A stretch of DNA of 34,395 nucleotides from Coptodactyla brooksi (lineage: Eukaryota; Arthropoda; Insecta; Coleoptera; Scarabaeidae): the NCBI GenBank assembly GCA_033557675.1, contig JAWQRM010000053.1:1-34395 (forward strand), given 5' to 3'. Below, in pieces: positions 1 through 10,090 of the stretch. The translations under genes and the position numbers were made by a program. Positions within the stretch are counted from its first letter, which is position 1. Every line of letters begins with the position of its first letter. The notes under the pieces were generated by a model. The model ran no database searches, was not told where the DNA came from, and saw only the letters and a list, made by a program, of their open reading frames with translations.

Positions 1-490
1 TATATATGCTTATATTGTATTATTATTCAGATCTTCCCAATCACGTCCGTATACTCTCCGACCCTCAATATTACTCATTTTCAACACAATGTCTTCAACT
101 GCAGGGTTTATGATAACTTGAAAGGCAGATAGAATATCCTTCACTCTGGATATGGCATACCTAGTTGAACCAGGAGAAATTTTTATTATATATTGACTAG
201 ATAAGTGAACGAGCCCTTTGGGGGAAAGGTTCTAATATCTAAGATATAACTTTGTCTTTTGATTGTACTAACTGCACAGGAACCAAAGTATTGCATGCAT
301 AATCTTGTTGGGTGCTGTATAGTTATAATACACTTATAGTATTCATGTAAATAAGGTTAAAAGAAATTACATAAAGTCAAATAAATCTAAATAGTTTTGG
401 GTCATAGTAACCCGAGTGTTAGAACTTGTTAAAAAATAAGTTCCAACCTGAAAATACGCTTCGGGTCATATTGACCCGAAATCACCATAT
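1..490 (-). mobile_element. piggyBac-type transposon fragment (5' end, copy 1)
   Basis: Read on the minus strand, 1-185 encodes a piggyBac transposase N-terminal stretch. It contains the words SRVKDILSAFQVIINP and GRRVYGRDWEDL, which match the second copy at 24.2-24.4 kb closely. Positions 185-400 align with the upstream and leader parts of the copy at 21.39-21.54 kb and 24.17-24.26 kb, with an internal deletion near 270-300. Two palindromic GGGTCATNNTGACCC-type repeats (about 400-417 and 463-480) resemble the subterminal repeats of the second copy. The element therefore runs off the left edge of the window and probably ends near 490. I could not find a clear TTAA there, so that end is approximate. 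Stops and indels make it non-functional as seen. Confidence 0.75.
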
Positions 491-1087
491 GTATAAAATG
501 GGAAGTATTCCATGTTTACTATTCCACTATTCTATGTTTATTAAAAGTAATTCAACATATAAGTTGTCAAATATTCTCGCTTCACTAGCAAACCCTGTAC
601 AATCATTGAAAACTACCTGATGTATTGTTTAAGTGTTCATTTATAGTATTTACATGTATTTTGCTTATAAAGTTCTACAATAAATCTGGAGTTATTTTCA
701 TTTAGATTCGTTATTTACTTGATGGTTTATATTCATTCTTTTTTTGTAGATGGGTTTTCAATCTGCGCCTCGCATATAACTTTCCAATTTTCTAACTAAA
801 CTTTTACACCACTTACGAAGAACTTCATTCCTTGATTTTTAACTTGTTTAACTCGCAAATGCTGCTGAGCATGATTATTTAATCGAAACCAGTTAAGCCA
901 AATTATATATTAATATAGCCAGCAGAATATTATTTCCACATTACCCTTTTTGATATTTTCATTTAGGTATTTCCTGTTTGGTTGCTAATAATTAGTACAT
1001 TCAAAGGGGTTAAATGTAGGTAACCTTACGCTATGCGTACTATGACAACGGATCATAGAAGCCTTTTAAAATGCATGTACCGTAAAA
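491..1087. other. AT-rich intergenic sequence, nothing recognised
   Basis: No coding pattern, splice-bounded exon or repeat boundary could be supported here. Short open frames in this stretch have no recognisable composition or motif. Confidence 0.5.
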
Positions 1088-1138
1088 CCTCTAACTGAGC
1101 GCCACCTTTAATTGACCGCCACCTCTAATAGACCACCA
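1088..1138. repeat. 17-bp tandem repeat, three copies
   Basis: Three adjacent 17-bp units follow the pattern CCTyTAAytGAsCgCCA (1088-1104, 1105-1121, 1122-1138), each differing from the next at a few positions. The preceding bases CGTAAAACCTCTAA resemble terminal sequences of some pogo/Tc1-type DNA transposons, so this may be a transposon end. No partner end was found. Confidence 0.65.
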
Positions 1139-1288
1139 CCCCAGAGAGATTAAACTAGTTGATATGTACATCCCACAGGACTTTCTCTTGCCATGACCCT
1201 ATTTCAATTATGGCAATGAGTCGTAATGTGTTTTAGAAAATATTGAAAAAATATTTTAGACCTAGGCTTGACTGTTCTAGAATCTGAA

Positions 1289-1880
1289 TTTGGGTAATTT
1301 TTAAAATAACCAAACACCCTGTATATTCAAAAATAGTTTCAAAATTTGAAGAGCTCGACGCATTGCAACTTTTATTTGAAAAACTTTTTGTAATCAAAAA
1401 GAGCAACAGTTCTAAACAAAATTTTACATTCGTACTTGTCATCTTCTTTCAAAAATGTGAAAACACCCAAACGGTAAGACTCGAAGATAATGTATAATAT
1501 TTATATAGTAATATTACATTTAAAATATTATTATATTCAAAATATAATATTTATATTTATATAACAATGAAGGTGACCCTTAAATCTTAACGGGGACCCT
1601 CAAATCCTAAAGGGCTTAACAAATAGAACAATATACAGGATGTTCCATTTAAAAATCTTCAGTAGTTTTTAAAATAAATCGAACACCTTGTATATTCAAA
1701 GATAGTTTCAAATTGTAAAGAGTTCGATGTAATGCAACTTTTATTTAAAACATTTTTTCTAAAGAGAACAATAACAGTTCCGAGAAAATTGTTGCATTCA
1801 CAGCTGTCATGTTTTTTCAAAAATACGAAATAACGCCCAAACGATACATTTTGAAGCTAATATATAATAATTAAAGTGGT
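1289..1880. repeat. Two-copy diverged direct repeat (about 220 bp units)
   Basis: Unit 1 (about 1289-1500) and unit 2 (about 1655-1880) share long blocks: CACCctGTATATTCAAA, AGTTTCAAA, GATGyAwTGCAACTTTTATT, and a closing block around CGCCCAAACGrTA. Both are followed by a phrase resembling CCTTAAATCTTA. The CACCCTGTATA word and TATACAGGATGTTCC at about 1633 look like Tc1/mariner-type termini, so these are probably two copies of a non-autonomous DNA element. No protein is supported. Confidence 0.65.
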
Positions 1881-2042
1881 CCTTAAATCTTATAAGGACT
1901 TCAAGGACAGACATAAAGGAGAGTTCAGCTTATGTACCAAAAGATTATGCAGAAATCCAATATCCCTCAGTGCTTTTGAATTAAATGTGCGAGTTATTAT
2001 TAACCATGTTTATATGGTTTCCTCCTTGCTTCGTCTTATACA

Positions 2043-2200
2043 TTATGGGTTCGATGTTCTTTGAAGCCTGATTGACGAGTACTACATGTTTCAGCTTATC
2101 GCTACTTTCAAGACTGTCCTGAAAATAATCTGAAACATATTGACTACGATTAGAGAACCAATGTCGGTCAATCAGGCATCAAAGAATATGGAACCCATAA
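2043..2200. repeat. Imperfect inverted repeat (30-bp arms)
   Basis: The arm at 2047-2076 and the reverse complement of 2167-2196 agree at 27 of 30 positions, and both are flanked by ATTAT/ATAAT. A shorter internal match (ATGTTTCAG with CTGAAACAT) continues inward. The structure has the size of a small hairpin transposon, but no target duplication was identified. Confidence 0.6.
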
Positions 2201-2493
2201 TTAGTATTGACCTTTTCTAGATGGGATATGCTAACATAAGATTGTTATCATTCAAATATACAGAAGCAGCGTTGGCTCGTTATTACCATAAAAAACATTT
2301 TTCAATTAGAAAAGGGACGGAAATATATATGGCACACTTATGTAAGTAATAAGTATTAAGAGTATTTCATACCTCAATGAAAGTTTATGCGGCATTGTAT
2401 TCGAATAATAAACTTAACGCCTTCCTCTTTAAATAAAGTAGGTGTGAAATGAATTAACAGAAAAGTAATATCTAATATTTCTACAGTACTTAC

Positions 2494-3776
2494 ATAATTA
2501 TAAATTCCGTTATATTCTGCCGCGTTTGCCACGTAACGTGGAACATACTTGTCTACACTATACACCGGAACAGACGATATATATCTTGAAGGGGCGGGGT
2601 CTGTGTATGTTGCTATATTGGGAGCAACGTAGTTAACTTGATTATAGTGATTCTGTCCAAAATATTTTGGTCGGGTAGATTCGGTTATTGAAATGTAATT
2701 ATCGTAGTCATCGTTGAATGGCGTTGGTGTTGACGATAGAATGGGCAGTGGAGTTGTGCTTACCACGGGCTGGTGGTAGGCTGGGGTGACAGGCAGAGGT
2801 GGTTCGTAAATTGGTTTCACAGATCCCGGTGTACTTGGTCCAAAATCATAACCAGGCTGTGAGGAGTAATACCCATCCAGCGGTTGAATGTATCGAGTAT
2901 TTGGAGCCGTGTAGAAACCACTTCTCGTGAATCGCTTCGCAGGTGCAAGCGATACAAGAGAAAATAGCAGCACTGTGACCTGAAAAACAAAATTTCAGGC
3001 TATAGTTAAGTGTGAGTCAACTCATGGCTGCAATCATAGTCAATTATGCGTACATATGCTTTACAAACGTCACTTGGTTAATGTGCAAATACATTATACA
3101 TTAGCTACACGAAAAAATTATTTACAATTATGCAGAACCAATTCTTCCTTTTCTATTTGTCATGACCTTGTATAATTGTCAAAACAATACGCATTCTGTT
3201 TGAGAAGTTATTGCACCTACACGGACGCACAACTGTCCATTGTTTGATGGACAGAATGCTTATCTACAAACACACGTGAGCTTTCGAAATGTTAGTTTCA
3301 GAAAACACTTTCGTTGTCACGTTAAAAGTAAAATCTTAAAATTCCCATGGAAAGAGTGAATTACGCAAGATTTCAAGAAAAAATTTTACCGCTGAAAATG
3401 CATATGCAATACCTTTATGTTTTCCTGTAAAGGAAGCCGACATTGCTCAACGTGAAAAATCCACAGAGGATGTCAATTAGCATTTCAATTGCATGATCTG
3501 GCTACTTTTATAATGGCAAAGATCAAGATACGCGGTCGAGCGGAAAACAATGATTTGCGACTCATTGTGTATTATAAATAAAAACATTCTATTATATTTA
3601 TTGCTATGTATTTTATTTAAAAAAATACCTATCTTAATAATTCATAATTATAAAAAATGTTGTCAATAGCCTTTGTTAGCAAGTTATTAATATCCCTTAA
3701 AGTAAATTACAGCTACCTCCTAGCAACACCAGATTAAGAGCCCATCAAAAACTAAACACAGATTTGTTACCTTCAT
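2494..3776 (-). CDS. Secreted Tyr/Pro-rich cuticle-like protein, exons 1-2 (3' end not found)
   Basis: This appears to be an extracellular structural protein gene. Exon 1 codes only for Met-Lys (3776-3771) and is followed by a GTAACA donor. A 791-bp phase-0 intron (3770-2980) ends in a pyrimidine-rich TTTTTCAG acceptor. Exon 2 (2979-2494, 162 codons) begins VTVLLFSLVSLAPA, so the joined start gives a signal peptide with likely cleavage after residue 16. The mature part is rich in Tyr, Pro, Ser and Thr (for example PAPSRYISSVPVY, VDKYVPRYVANAAEYNG), like sequence preceding chitin-binding domains in pro-resilin-like proteins. Exon 2 ends at a strong GTAAGT donor in phase 0. Gene 2 places its chitin-binding domain in the next exon, but I find no equivalent downstream, where repeats lie. 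A short candidate terminal exon near 2405-2445 is unconvincing. The exact family stays unassigned. Confidence 0.72.
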
Positions 3777-3863
3777 GTCTTTCCCACGGCTAGTAGTACA
3801 CTTTCCGTCACACCTGTATCACAGAAACATACGGTCTATTGAGTTTTTCCGGCCATGGGCGCG

Positions 3864-3871
3864 TATATATA
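3864..3871 (-). promoter_or_regulatory. TATA box candidate of gene 1
   Basis: TATATATA on the minus strand lies about 90 bases before the gene 1 start codon. That leaves room for a start site near 3840 and a short leader of roughly 65 bases. Gene 2 has a similar arrangement. Confidence 0.5.
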
Positions 3872-3879
3872 GTTTCTTT

Positions 3880-4900
3880 AAAAACACGACATATCAGAGG
3901 TGGGTGTCAATTATTACAAATTAACCGTCGTCTGAAAGGCCGTGTTTTAATTGCACACGGTGGCTTGTTGTACGAAAAAGCGCAATTTTGTAACTTCCCC
4001 TACTCACCGACAAAACTAGGCACCACCCACAAGCAAACAGCGTCGGCTTAAACCTGCAAAGTACGTTGATTATCCACTCTCTCACAACGGGATTAGTTTG
4101 CCATAAAGGTGAGCGCTTTGTCGACTATCTATTGCAAAAAACCTAGACGAAATTCTCTGAAAACAAAATAATCACATAGGAGAACCTTTGTTGTCTTACA
4201 TTACAAAGTGGTATTTTATGTTACAATTTCTTCATTTGGATTGTCACGTTACATAATAATAAGTTTTGTTATTTTCGCTCTGAAATAACATCTTTTTAAA
4301 AAGTTGTTCAAAAACAACTTCAATTCCCATTTTCGATAAATCTGTGCTCCACTTGTTTGAATTACAACAAATATATTTCTTATTATTCCCTATTCTGTCA
4401 CTTCTGGTTCTTAATTTAGCATAGCCAATTTTATGTGTGCTTTAAAATGCTTTTAGATAAAACATATTTTACAAATGCATCAACAAGTTCTATAAGGAAT
4501 AAAAACACCCCTATTTATTATTATTATTTAGTAACTGAAACACAAATTGATTGTTTACTAGGACTATACCCAACCTAATAATTTTTTGATTTCTGTACAT
4601 TAACTGATTATAAAAATTATTGATGTATGTTTTAAAAGTATTTTTCTAAAAAAATTTTTAACCCATAAACAACTGTTTATGTAAATTGAAAACAAGAGCT
4701 AAAGGAGTATGATAAAAATAGGAAATAAGCGTACGGCTTGTCAAAAAAATGGAGTGAAGTTACCGATGATTTCAACATGTATTCAATTACTTTTATTTTT
4801 TACAAAATAATAATTGTTCCCTTAATCAAAATGAACTTAATCATACCATAGCTCACAATAACATTTATTACGTCATTAAACAAATAGTAGGTATTTTAAG
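3880..4900. other. Upstream of gene 1 and AT-rich spacer, nothing further recognised
   Basis: Beyond the presumed promoter of gene 1, I see no coding exon, repeat boundary or RNA gene in this stretch. Confidence 0.4.
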
Positions 4901-4912
4901 TTACCAATATAT

Positions 4913-4935
4913 TAGGTTGTTCGGAAAGTATTAAG
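4913..4935 (+). repeat. mariner-like terminal sequence
   Basis: TTAGGTTGTTCGGAAAGTA closely resembles the start of many mariner elements and the similar end at 8889. The sequence after it (about 4940-5640) has no recognisable mariner coding, and no opposite end was found. It may be a solitary terminus or a deleted copy. Confidence 0.5.
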
Positions 4936-5699
4936 ATGGATCAAATGATTGGACTATTTTTCCAAAAAAATGTTTAAAAATTTTTTTGAAAATTTTAAGA
5001 ATACCTGATTTTTCAGGTGATGTGCGGTGTGCACGATAGTTCTAAACCAAGTCATCTGATATCAAAATTAAAAAAGATTCTGTTAGTATGTGAATGTATC
5101 TTGCTCGTGAACGTAGGATTTTTGGAGAAAATAGCTTTTGATAAAATAGCGGCCGTTTTAAGGAAAAGTGTGACTTTTCGGACTCTTAATTTTTCATTTC
5201 TTTCAAAAAAAAAAAGTTTTCAGTAAAATTAAAAACCCATCGTCCATGAACAAGCTCTTGATACACAGAAGATGCACGAGAAAGTTTTAGGCCGATTGCT
5301 TTAACGGTTCCGAAAAATGTAATTTCAAGAAAGACGCGTTTACAATTTGCAGTATAGTTATCAGGAAAGTATAACGATTTTTCTTACTTGCACAGAATCG
5401 CATAAAGTAAGAATTCAGCTGCTGCTGCGCTACTTTCGGCTGCGCAATGTTTGTCTAACTGTTTGTCAAAAACTTTGTCAATTTTCGTCCAATTTATACG
5501 AAATTGTCAGAAAAGCTCTTGAAATGGTATACTTTAAGAATATGCCAAAATCCAAAAATCGATGTTTTGGACTTTTCTAACTAGACATGATCCCATAATG
5601 GCCTCTGTCCAGCATTCAGTTGATGCACCCTAATAATTTCGTTTTCTTTGGGGTCAAAATGAAAGCTACTTTTCTTAGAGGGTATAATAAAATAATATA

Positions 5700-5985
5700 T
5701 ATTTATGTAATATATAATTACATAAATATCTTATGTAATTACCATATTCACCATTTCGGTTTAACACGTTTTGCCATCCTTTTGGCAGTAGCATAATTCC
5801 ACGCTCGTAAAACTTCTGATCATTGCTAGCAAAAAACTGATCCAAGTTATTTGTGATGGTTTCATTTGAAGTAAAGGTTTTACAGCCCAAAAAAATTTGT
5901 GGAGCCCGAAACAGGTAATAATCGAAAGGTGCCAGATCTGCAGAATATGACAGGTGTGGCAGTACATCCCATCCAAACTATAAAA
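5700..5985 (-). pseudogene. mariner transposase fragment, C-terminal end
   Basis: On the minus strand one frame carries YSADLAPFDYYLFRAPQIF, the third-aspartate signature of mariner DDE transposases (usually YSPDLAPsDYHLFRS). A second frame continues TFTSNE, DQFFASNDQKFYERGIMLL and NRNGEY, the usual C-terminus. The junction needs at least one frameshift. The N-terminal two thirds are absent. Non-functional. Confidence 0.85.
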
Positions 5986-6045
5986 GCCTATAAAAGGCAC
6001 GCTGTACCTTTTCTACTGCTCAATTCTGGCCTTTTCTGTTTATGT

Positions 6046-6356
6046 GAATCATGCAATTTGTCCAGTTGAGCACACTTTAGAATTGATCGTGGTATTCTTC
6101 CAAAAATCTTGGAAAAAAGGCTCAAAAATTTTGCAACCTTGCGAAAAATTTTGCAAACTTGCAAAAAATTTTGTAAACCAGTTACAAGAAATTATGCAAT
6201 TTGTGCAGTTGATGATAGTACACTTTAGAATTGATCATGATATTCTCCCAAAATTTTTGAATTGCGCACTTTTTCAAAATTTTGATAAATTTTTAAATTT
6301 TGTAAACGTGCAAGAAAGTCTGGAAACTTTTGCAAAAAAATTTGCAAACCAGTTTT
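6046..6356. repeat. Diverged tandem duplication (about 150-bp unit)
   Basis: Two consecutive units start at about 6048 and 6192. They share TATGCAATTTGT-CAGTTGA, CACTTTAGAATTGATC and the closing words TTTGCAAA-CCAGTT. Each contains runs of TTTTGCAAAAAATTTTG-like sequence, so there is a finer periodicity inside. An open frame of 104 codons spans the duplication but shows only this repetition and is not treated as a gene. Confidence 0.6.
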
Positions 6357-6538
6357 GACACTGACATTCTGTCAGTACATGCTCTCCATACATATCGACT
6401 AATTCTTTTCTCGCTTGAACGGCATTTTTACCTTTTCTGGTAACAAAATATTTTCAGCATCACTGCTGTGAAAAGAACGAATAATCCAATAATTCGTATT
6501 GGAATCTTAATTTTTGTTTATCATTTTATGTATGTAGT

Positions 6539-6541
6539 GTA

Positions 6542-6588
<47 letters not shown>

Positions 6589-6590
6589 TA
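6539..6590. repeat. (TA)n microsatellite
   Basis: A near-pure TA run of about 40 bases is flanked by TGTAGTGTATATATG on the left and TATACTACACA on the right, so the whole tract is close to a palindrome. Confidence 0.9.
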
Positions 6591-6599
6591 CACACTCGT

Positions 6600-7140
6600 T
6601 TTTTTGTTTTCAATCTTACATTTTAAAAAGTCCATACGTAAACAAACTAATATTCTCTAATACATACTAGTATATAATGTAAGTAGATATGTATATATTA
6701 TATTTACGTAAACATAACACAAACAAACTTTGGCTTTTAGGAAAAGCTGATATATAAATAAACTTATAAAATATAAAATCCTTATGCTACATCCTTTACA
6801 TTATTCAAGATAACAAACGCCGATTCACCTTCTTAAATTTTGGTAAAGAAATCTGAAATTACTTTTTGAGCTAAAGTTTTGGTTTGGATGTTTCCAAAAT
6901 GTGATTCTAAATTGGTTAATATTTCAAAATCTTTTAAGTCCCCAGTTTTGAAGCTAAATAATTTTAAATTTTTATTATTTTTATTATGAATCAATTACAT
7001 TATTATTAATTTAACTTTAGAATTATTAATAAAGCTTTTTTGTGCGTTTTTATGGAAGTTTCTCCCTCGCCCTTTTGATCATCACCATCAGCGTCAGATC
7101 CTTCCGCTTGTACATCAATAAATACCATAATGATATCATA
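6600..7140. other. AT-rich sequence, nothing recognised
   Basis: No coding or repeat signal could be supported, though the right part may belong to the downstream end of the adjacent Tigger remnant. Confidence 0.4.
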
Positions 7141-7149
7141 ATTTAAGTT

Positions 7150-7905
7150 AAGAGAATCTTCTTCCAGTAAAATTTTCATGTACCGTTACAAATTCCTCAA
7201 ATGAAGTGTCATTTCGCGTAATTTGACGCATTATTTTACATCTTTTGGCAAAAACAGATAATAATTTCCTGTCCTCGGGATCGAAATCTGTTTCTGTTAT
7301 AAAGGAATTCGAATGCTTAAACCCTGCTTTTCTTTGATAATTCTGAATTGTTACGGCACTTACTTGCTTCCATGCTTCTTGAATATACAGCACCTAGTAC
7401 CGTAATAGATTTTGTGAATTCCTCTAAAGAAGTAACGGATTCCAATTTTGACACGATATGCTTCAAAATTGTGAGTCTGCACCCAGTTTTAATATTTTGA
7501 ATGATGCCTTGATCTGATGGCCGACAAAAAGCGGTGGCGTTTGGAGGAAGAAAAAGTATCTTGATGTTATTTAATTTTATGTCACTACCAGATGATAAGA
7601 GGTTTCTCAGAATCTCCGATCATATAAGCACAACACAGAATAGTTATATATATTTAGCCATTTTACCATCAGTACATCTTTCACCGCAAAAAGTAAATGC
7701 TTTTTTTCAGGTGACAGTCGAAAAAATAATCCTGCCTCTTTGCCACTGTAAATGTTCTTTGGTTTATAACCAGCAAATAAAAATGAAATTTTATCAGTAA
7801 ACCCACTTGAACTTTCAACAGAAATTGTCCTAAAAGTAATGTTGTACCTCTGTATAATTGCTCTGTTATTTTGTGCAACTTCTTCCGCTTTAGATACTAT
7901 AAGAG
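7150..7905 (-). pseudogene. pogo/Tigger-type transposase remnant
   Basis: Reading the minus strand from right to left in several frames gives, in order: QNNRAIIQRY (about 7875); KEAGLFFRLSPEKS, the region of the first catalytic aspartate in Tigger proteins (about 7710); FLPPNATAFCRPSDQGIIQNIK (about 7505), matching the usual LPPNTTS-QP-DQG motif; and EAWKQVSAVTIQNYQRKAGF (about 7375), matching the C-terminal AW-vt--ti-nc-rkaGf block. Pogo/Tigger proteins cut and paste DNA with a DDE catalytic domain and a CENP-B-like DNA-binding domain. The DNA-binding end is not recognisable. Stops and frameshifts separate the blocks. The last 81 codons are open but are not a gene. Confidence 0.8.
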
Positions 7906-7964
7906 TTTCCGATATTCCTTTTACTTCTACAAACCCTTCTTTAATAAATATTTTCGTCGGAATG

Positions 7965-8060
7965 TAACAATGCCACCACTACATGAAAACCGAAAAGTCT
8001 ATGTTCAACACATCTTTTGCTAACTAAGTGAGCATCATCAGGAGCGATGAAACACAGATC
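7965..8060 (-). repeat. Hammerhead-bearing dispersed repeat (copy at 8.0 kb)
   Basis: The flank (CCACTACATGAAAACCGAAAAGTCTATG, read around 7975-8000) matches the flanks of the copies at 10.0, 12.6 and 31.7 kb. On the minus strand from 8046 to 8003 it holds an intact CTGATGA, helix II GCTCAC/GTTAGC with one mismatch, then AAAA where GAAA is expected, and GTT where GTC is usual. It is a decayed hammerhead-like motif lying beside the Tigger remnant. Confidence 0.55.
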
Positions 8061-8880
8061 TTTCCCAACCCAAACCCATAATTTAATGAGGTCTAACAAA
8101 AAATATCCGCAAGTTTCTTTTAGTTACATAAAGTAATATCTACACAGCCTGAAAAGAGTTCAATACAGCATAATGATGTAATAGGATATAGGACGTGCCA
8201 TATAGGACGTGTGATGTAATAAGATATAGGTCGTGAACGATTCATTCTTTACTAGACCTCTTGTAGTTCTATTTTCATAGTTTGTACAGCATTTCGTAGT
8301 TGCTTTGGAACTATTGCACACATCTCCCTTACAAGGTAGCTTCATCTGGCGCTTCCTTGTCTTTCTGTTTCTAATAATTTTCTTGCTCCCCAGGAAAATC
8401 GATATATAACAACATGTTTCCCAAGTTTTTACAAAAGTGATAGCACGACCTTCGTCATGATGAATGGATGCGAACCGAATGCGTAGGTACAAATATTACG
8501 CGGATGCGTGGTGTGAGAAAAAATGATTTTCAATAACAAACGCATAGTTAGCATTTGTTCTAAAAAATACTGTATTGGTGTGCCATTTCATAATTGCGAT
8601 GAAATAACGTTGTGATCTCGCCTTTAAAAGTGAACGGCAAAATAGTGGCGGCGTTTATTTATCATTTAGGAAATGAAATGTGTAGTATGTAGGTTGTGTA
8701 ATTAAAGTTGTAACCTTTGAAAATTATTTTATTGTTATTACATAAAAATACCCAGGATGTCGACTACGAAACTGATGATTCCATAATGTTGAACCCAAAA
8801 ATTAATTCAATTTTAGATTGTAATACCTTTTTTTAACGGTTTCTTTTTGTAAATTAAAGAGCAAACGTAGTTTTGTTCTC
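8061..8880. other. No recognised gene
   Basis: A 110-codon open frame on the minus strand (8492-8160) has several Cys and Lys residues but no motif I recognise, no signal peptide and no splice-supported context. I do not call it a gene. Confidence 0.4.
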
Positions 8881-8888
8881 AGCTACTG

Positions 8889-9110
8889 TTGGATTGTTCG
8901 GAAGGTAATTTCGTTTTCTTCGCAGCAGAAGCGTTGATTGTATTTTAACCAGCCAATCTAATCCTAAACCGTATACGCGTTATATACTCTGACAGCTGAC
9001 ATTACAAAGTTTATGTGTGAAAATATTTTGTTCGTTTCTGTGCAATTATTTTCTTTTTGTGTCTTATAAAACATGGAAAATCAAAAACAGCATTTTCGGA
9101 ACATTTTGAC
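8889..9110 (+). mobile_element. mariner 5' end: inverted terminus plus start of transposase
   Basis: TTGGATTGTTCGGAAGGTAATTTCG (8889-8913) has the form of a mariner terminal inverted repeat. About 160 bases later an ATG at 9073 opens MENQKQHFR-IL, which matches the usual start of mariner transposases. After about a dozen codons the similarity stops, so this is a 5' terminal fragment. The leader length fits an intact mariner layout. Confidence 0.75.
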
Positions 9111-9850
9111 ATCCGATACTTATCTTTACTGCATAAAACTCCATAATGCGTTTAATGTATTTTTCGATATCTGATCTTTGATATGAATGAGGTCTTTTAA
9201 TTGGGTACTTTAGCAAATTCTTTTTGGGCACACACTTTTTAACCAACTTAAAGTTAAGTATTTAAGTAAATAACAATATTTCATATAAGATGTATATGCT
9301 ATATATGTGCATAACAGAATATCCTTGAATGATCTAGATCGAAATTATAAAATAGAATCAAGACCAAATCAACGTAAATTACATATACATCAAATATCAG
9401 ATCTAGAAATATATATATTATTTTAGACAACATTATAGTACTACCTAAAAATATCTGAGGATTCACTAAAAAGTGATAAGTGAAGGCAATACGTACAGTA
9501 ATTGACGTAGATAATTTATTTTGTAATATTTTAAGTATGTCAACATCATCCGCCAATTTAAATGCTCTTAGGCGTAGCACCCACCTAATCGTTATTGTGT
9601 CATTATGATGAAAAATAACCGCTAAATTACAAGATGCAGTCCTATAATCACCTCTCACCAAATAAGACAAAGCGTTCTGAAACTCTATTTGAAGTACAAT
9701 GTTACAGTTACATATTATTACCACCTTTTTTATCCGTTTTCGCTGGCATTTTTAGCATGTACGGCATTAAAAAAGTAGTAGTGCCAGGAAGTCTCATTTC
9801 AGACACGTACTATTACTCCAAGAATAATTGATGTATATGAATAATTGCCA
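9111..9850. other. No recognised gene; 141-codon open frame on the minus strand
   Basis: The longest frame here (9724-9299, minus) ends in a hydrophobic run rich in Ile, Leu and Phe that could look like a membrane segment. It has no identifiable domain, start context or splice support. In AT-rich DNA such a frame can arise by chance. I see nothing else. Confidence 0.35.
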
Positions 9851-9853
9851 AAT

Positions 9854-9885
9854 AAATATAAGCCTGCGTTTGCAGGCTTATATTT
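9854..9885. repeat. Perfect 14-bp hairpin
   Basis: AAATATAAGCCTGC (9854-9867) is exactly complementary to 9872-9885 across a GTTT loop. A second perfect hairpin with 14-bp arms follows about 70 bases later. In this eukaryotic context it is not called a transcription terminator. Confidence 0.7.
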
Positions 9886-9954
9886 CTGAAACTGAATAAT
9901 CGCAATAATTGTGGGTTATTAGTCTAGAAAAATTAAAAAAAAAAAACAAAATTA

Positions 9955-9992
9955 AAGATTAAGCACCATTTCCAGAAGTGGTGCTTAATCTT
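9955..9992. repeat. Perfect 14-bp hairpin
   Basis: AAGATTAAGCACCA (9955-9968) is exactly complementary to 9979-9992 across a 10-base loop. It lies just after an A-rich run. Confidence 0.7.
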
Positions 9993-10004
9993 AATCACTT
10001 GAGT

Positions 10005-10090
10005 TAATCAATGGTTACCACTTCACCAAAACAATAATAAATTGCTCGATGCGCATTTCGTCGACAAAGTCGACATTGTCAAGAGCCACC
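10005..10090 (-). ncRNA. Hammerhead-like motif with a variant helix II
   Basis: The flank CAATGGTTACCACTTCACCAAAAC matches other copies of the dispersed family. On the minus strand (about 10086-10044), GGCTC and GAGC can form helix I. Helix II is GTCGAC/GTCGAC with loop TTT, different in sequence from other copies but fully paired. GAAA is intact, and helix III is TG/CA followed by TC. The first core strand reads TTGACAA instead of CTGATGA, so activity is unlikely. One extra T separates the core from helix II, as in the other copies. Confidence 0.45.

Noticed and set aside
6044..6358. 104-codon open frame
   Set aside because: It covers the diverged tandem duplication, and its protein only mirrors the TTTTGCAAA repetition; no motif or start context.
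8160..8492. 110-codon minus-strand frame with several cysteines
   Set aside because: Cysteine spacing fits no zinc finger or toxin-like fold I know, and it lies among transposon remnants.
9299..9724. 141-codon open frame on the minus strand, hydrophobic C-terminus
   Set aside because: The longest non-transposon frame outside the cuticle genes, but no domain, signal peptide or splice support; AT-rich DNA can give Ile/Phe-rich frames by chance.
9854..9885. Rho-independent terminator
   Set aside because: Hairpin shape fits, but there is no T-run of the right kind and the window is eukaryotic.
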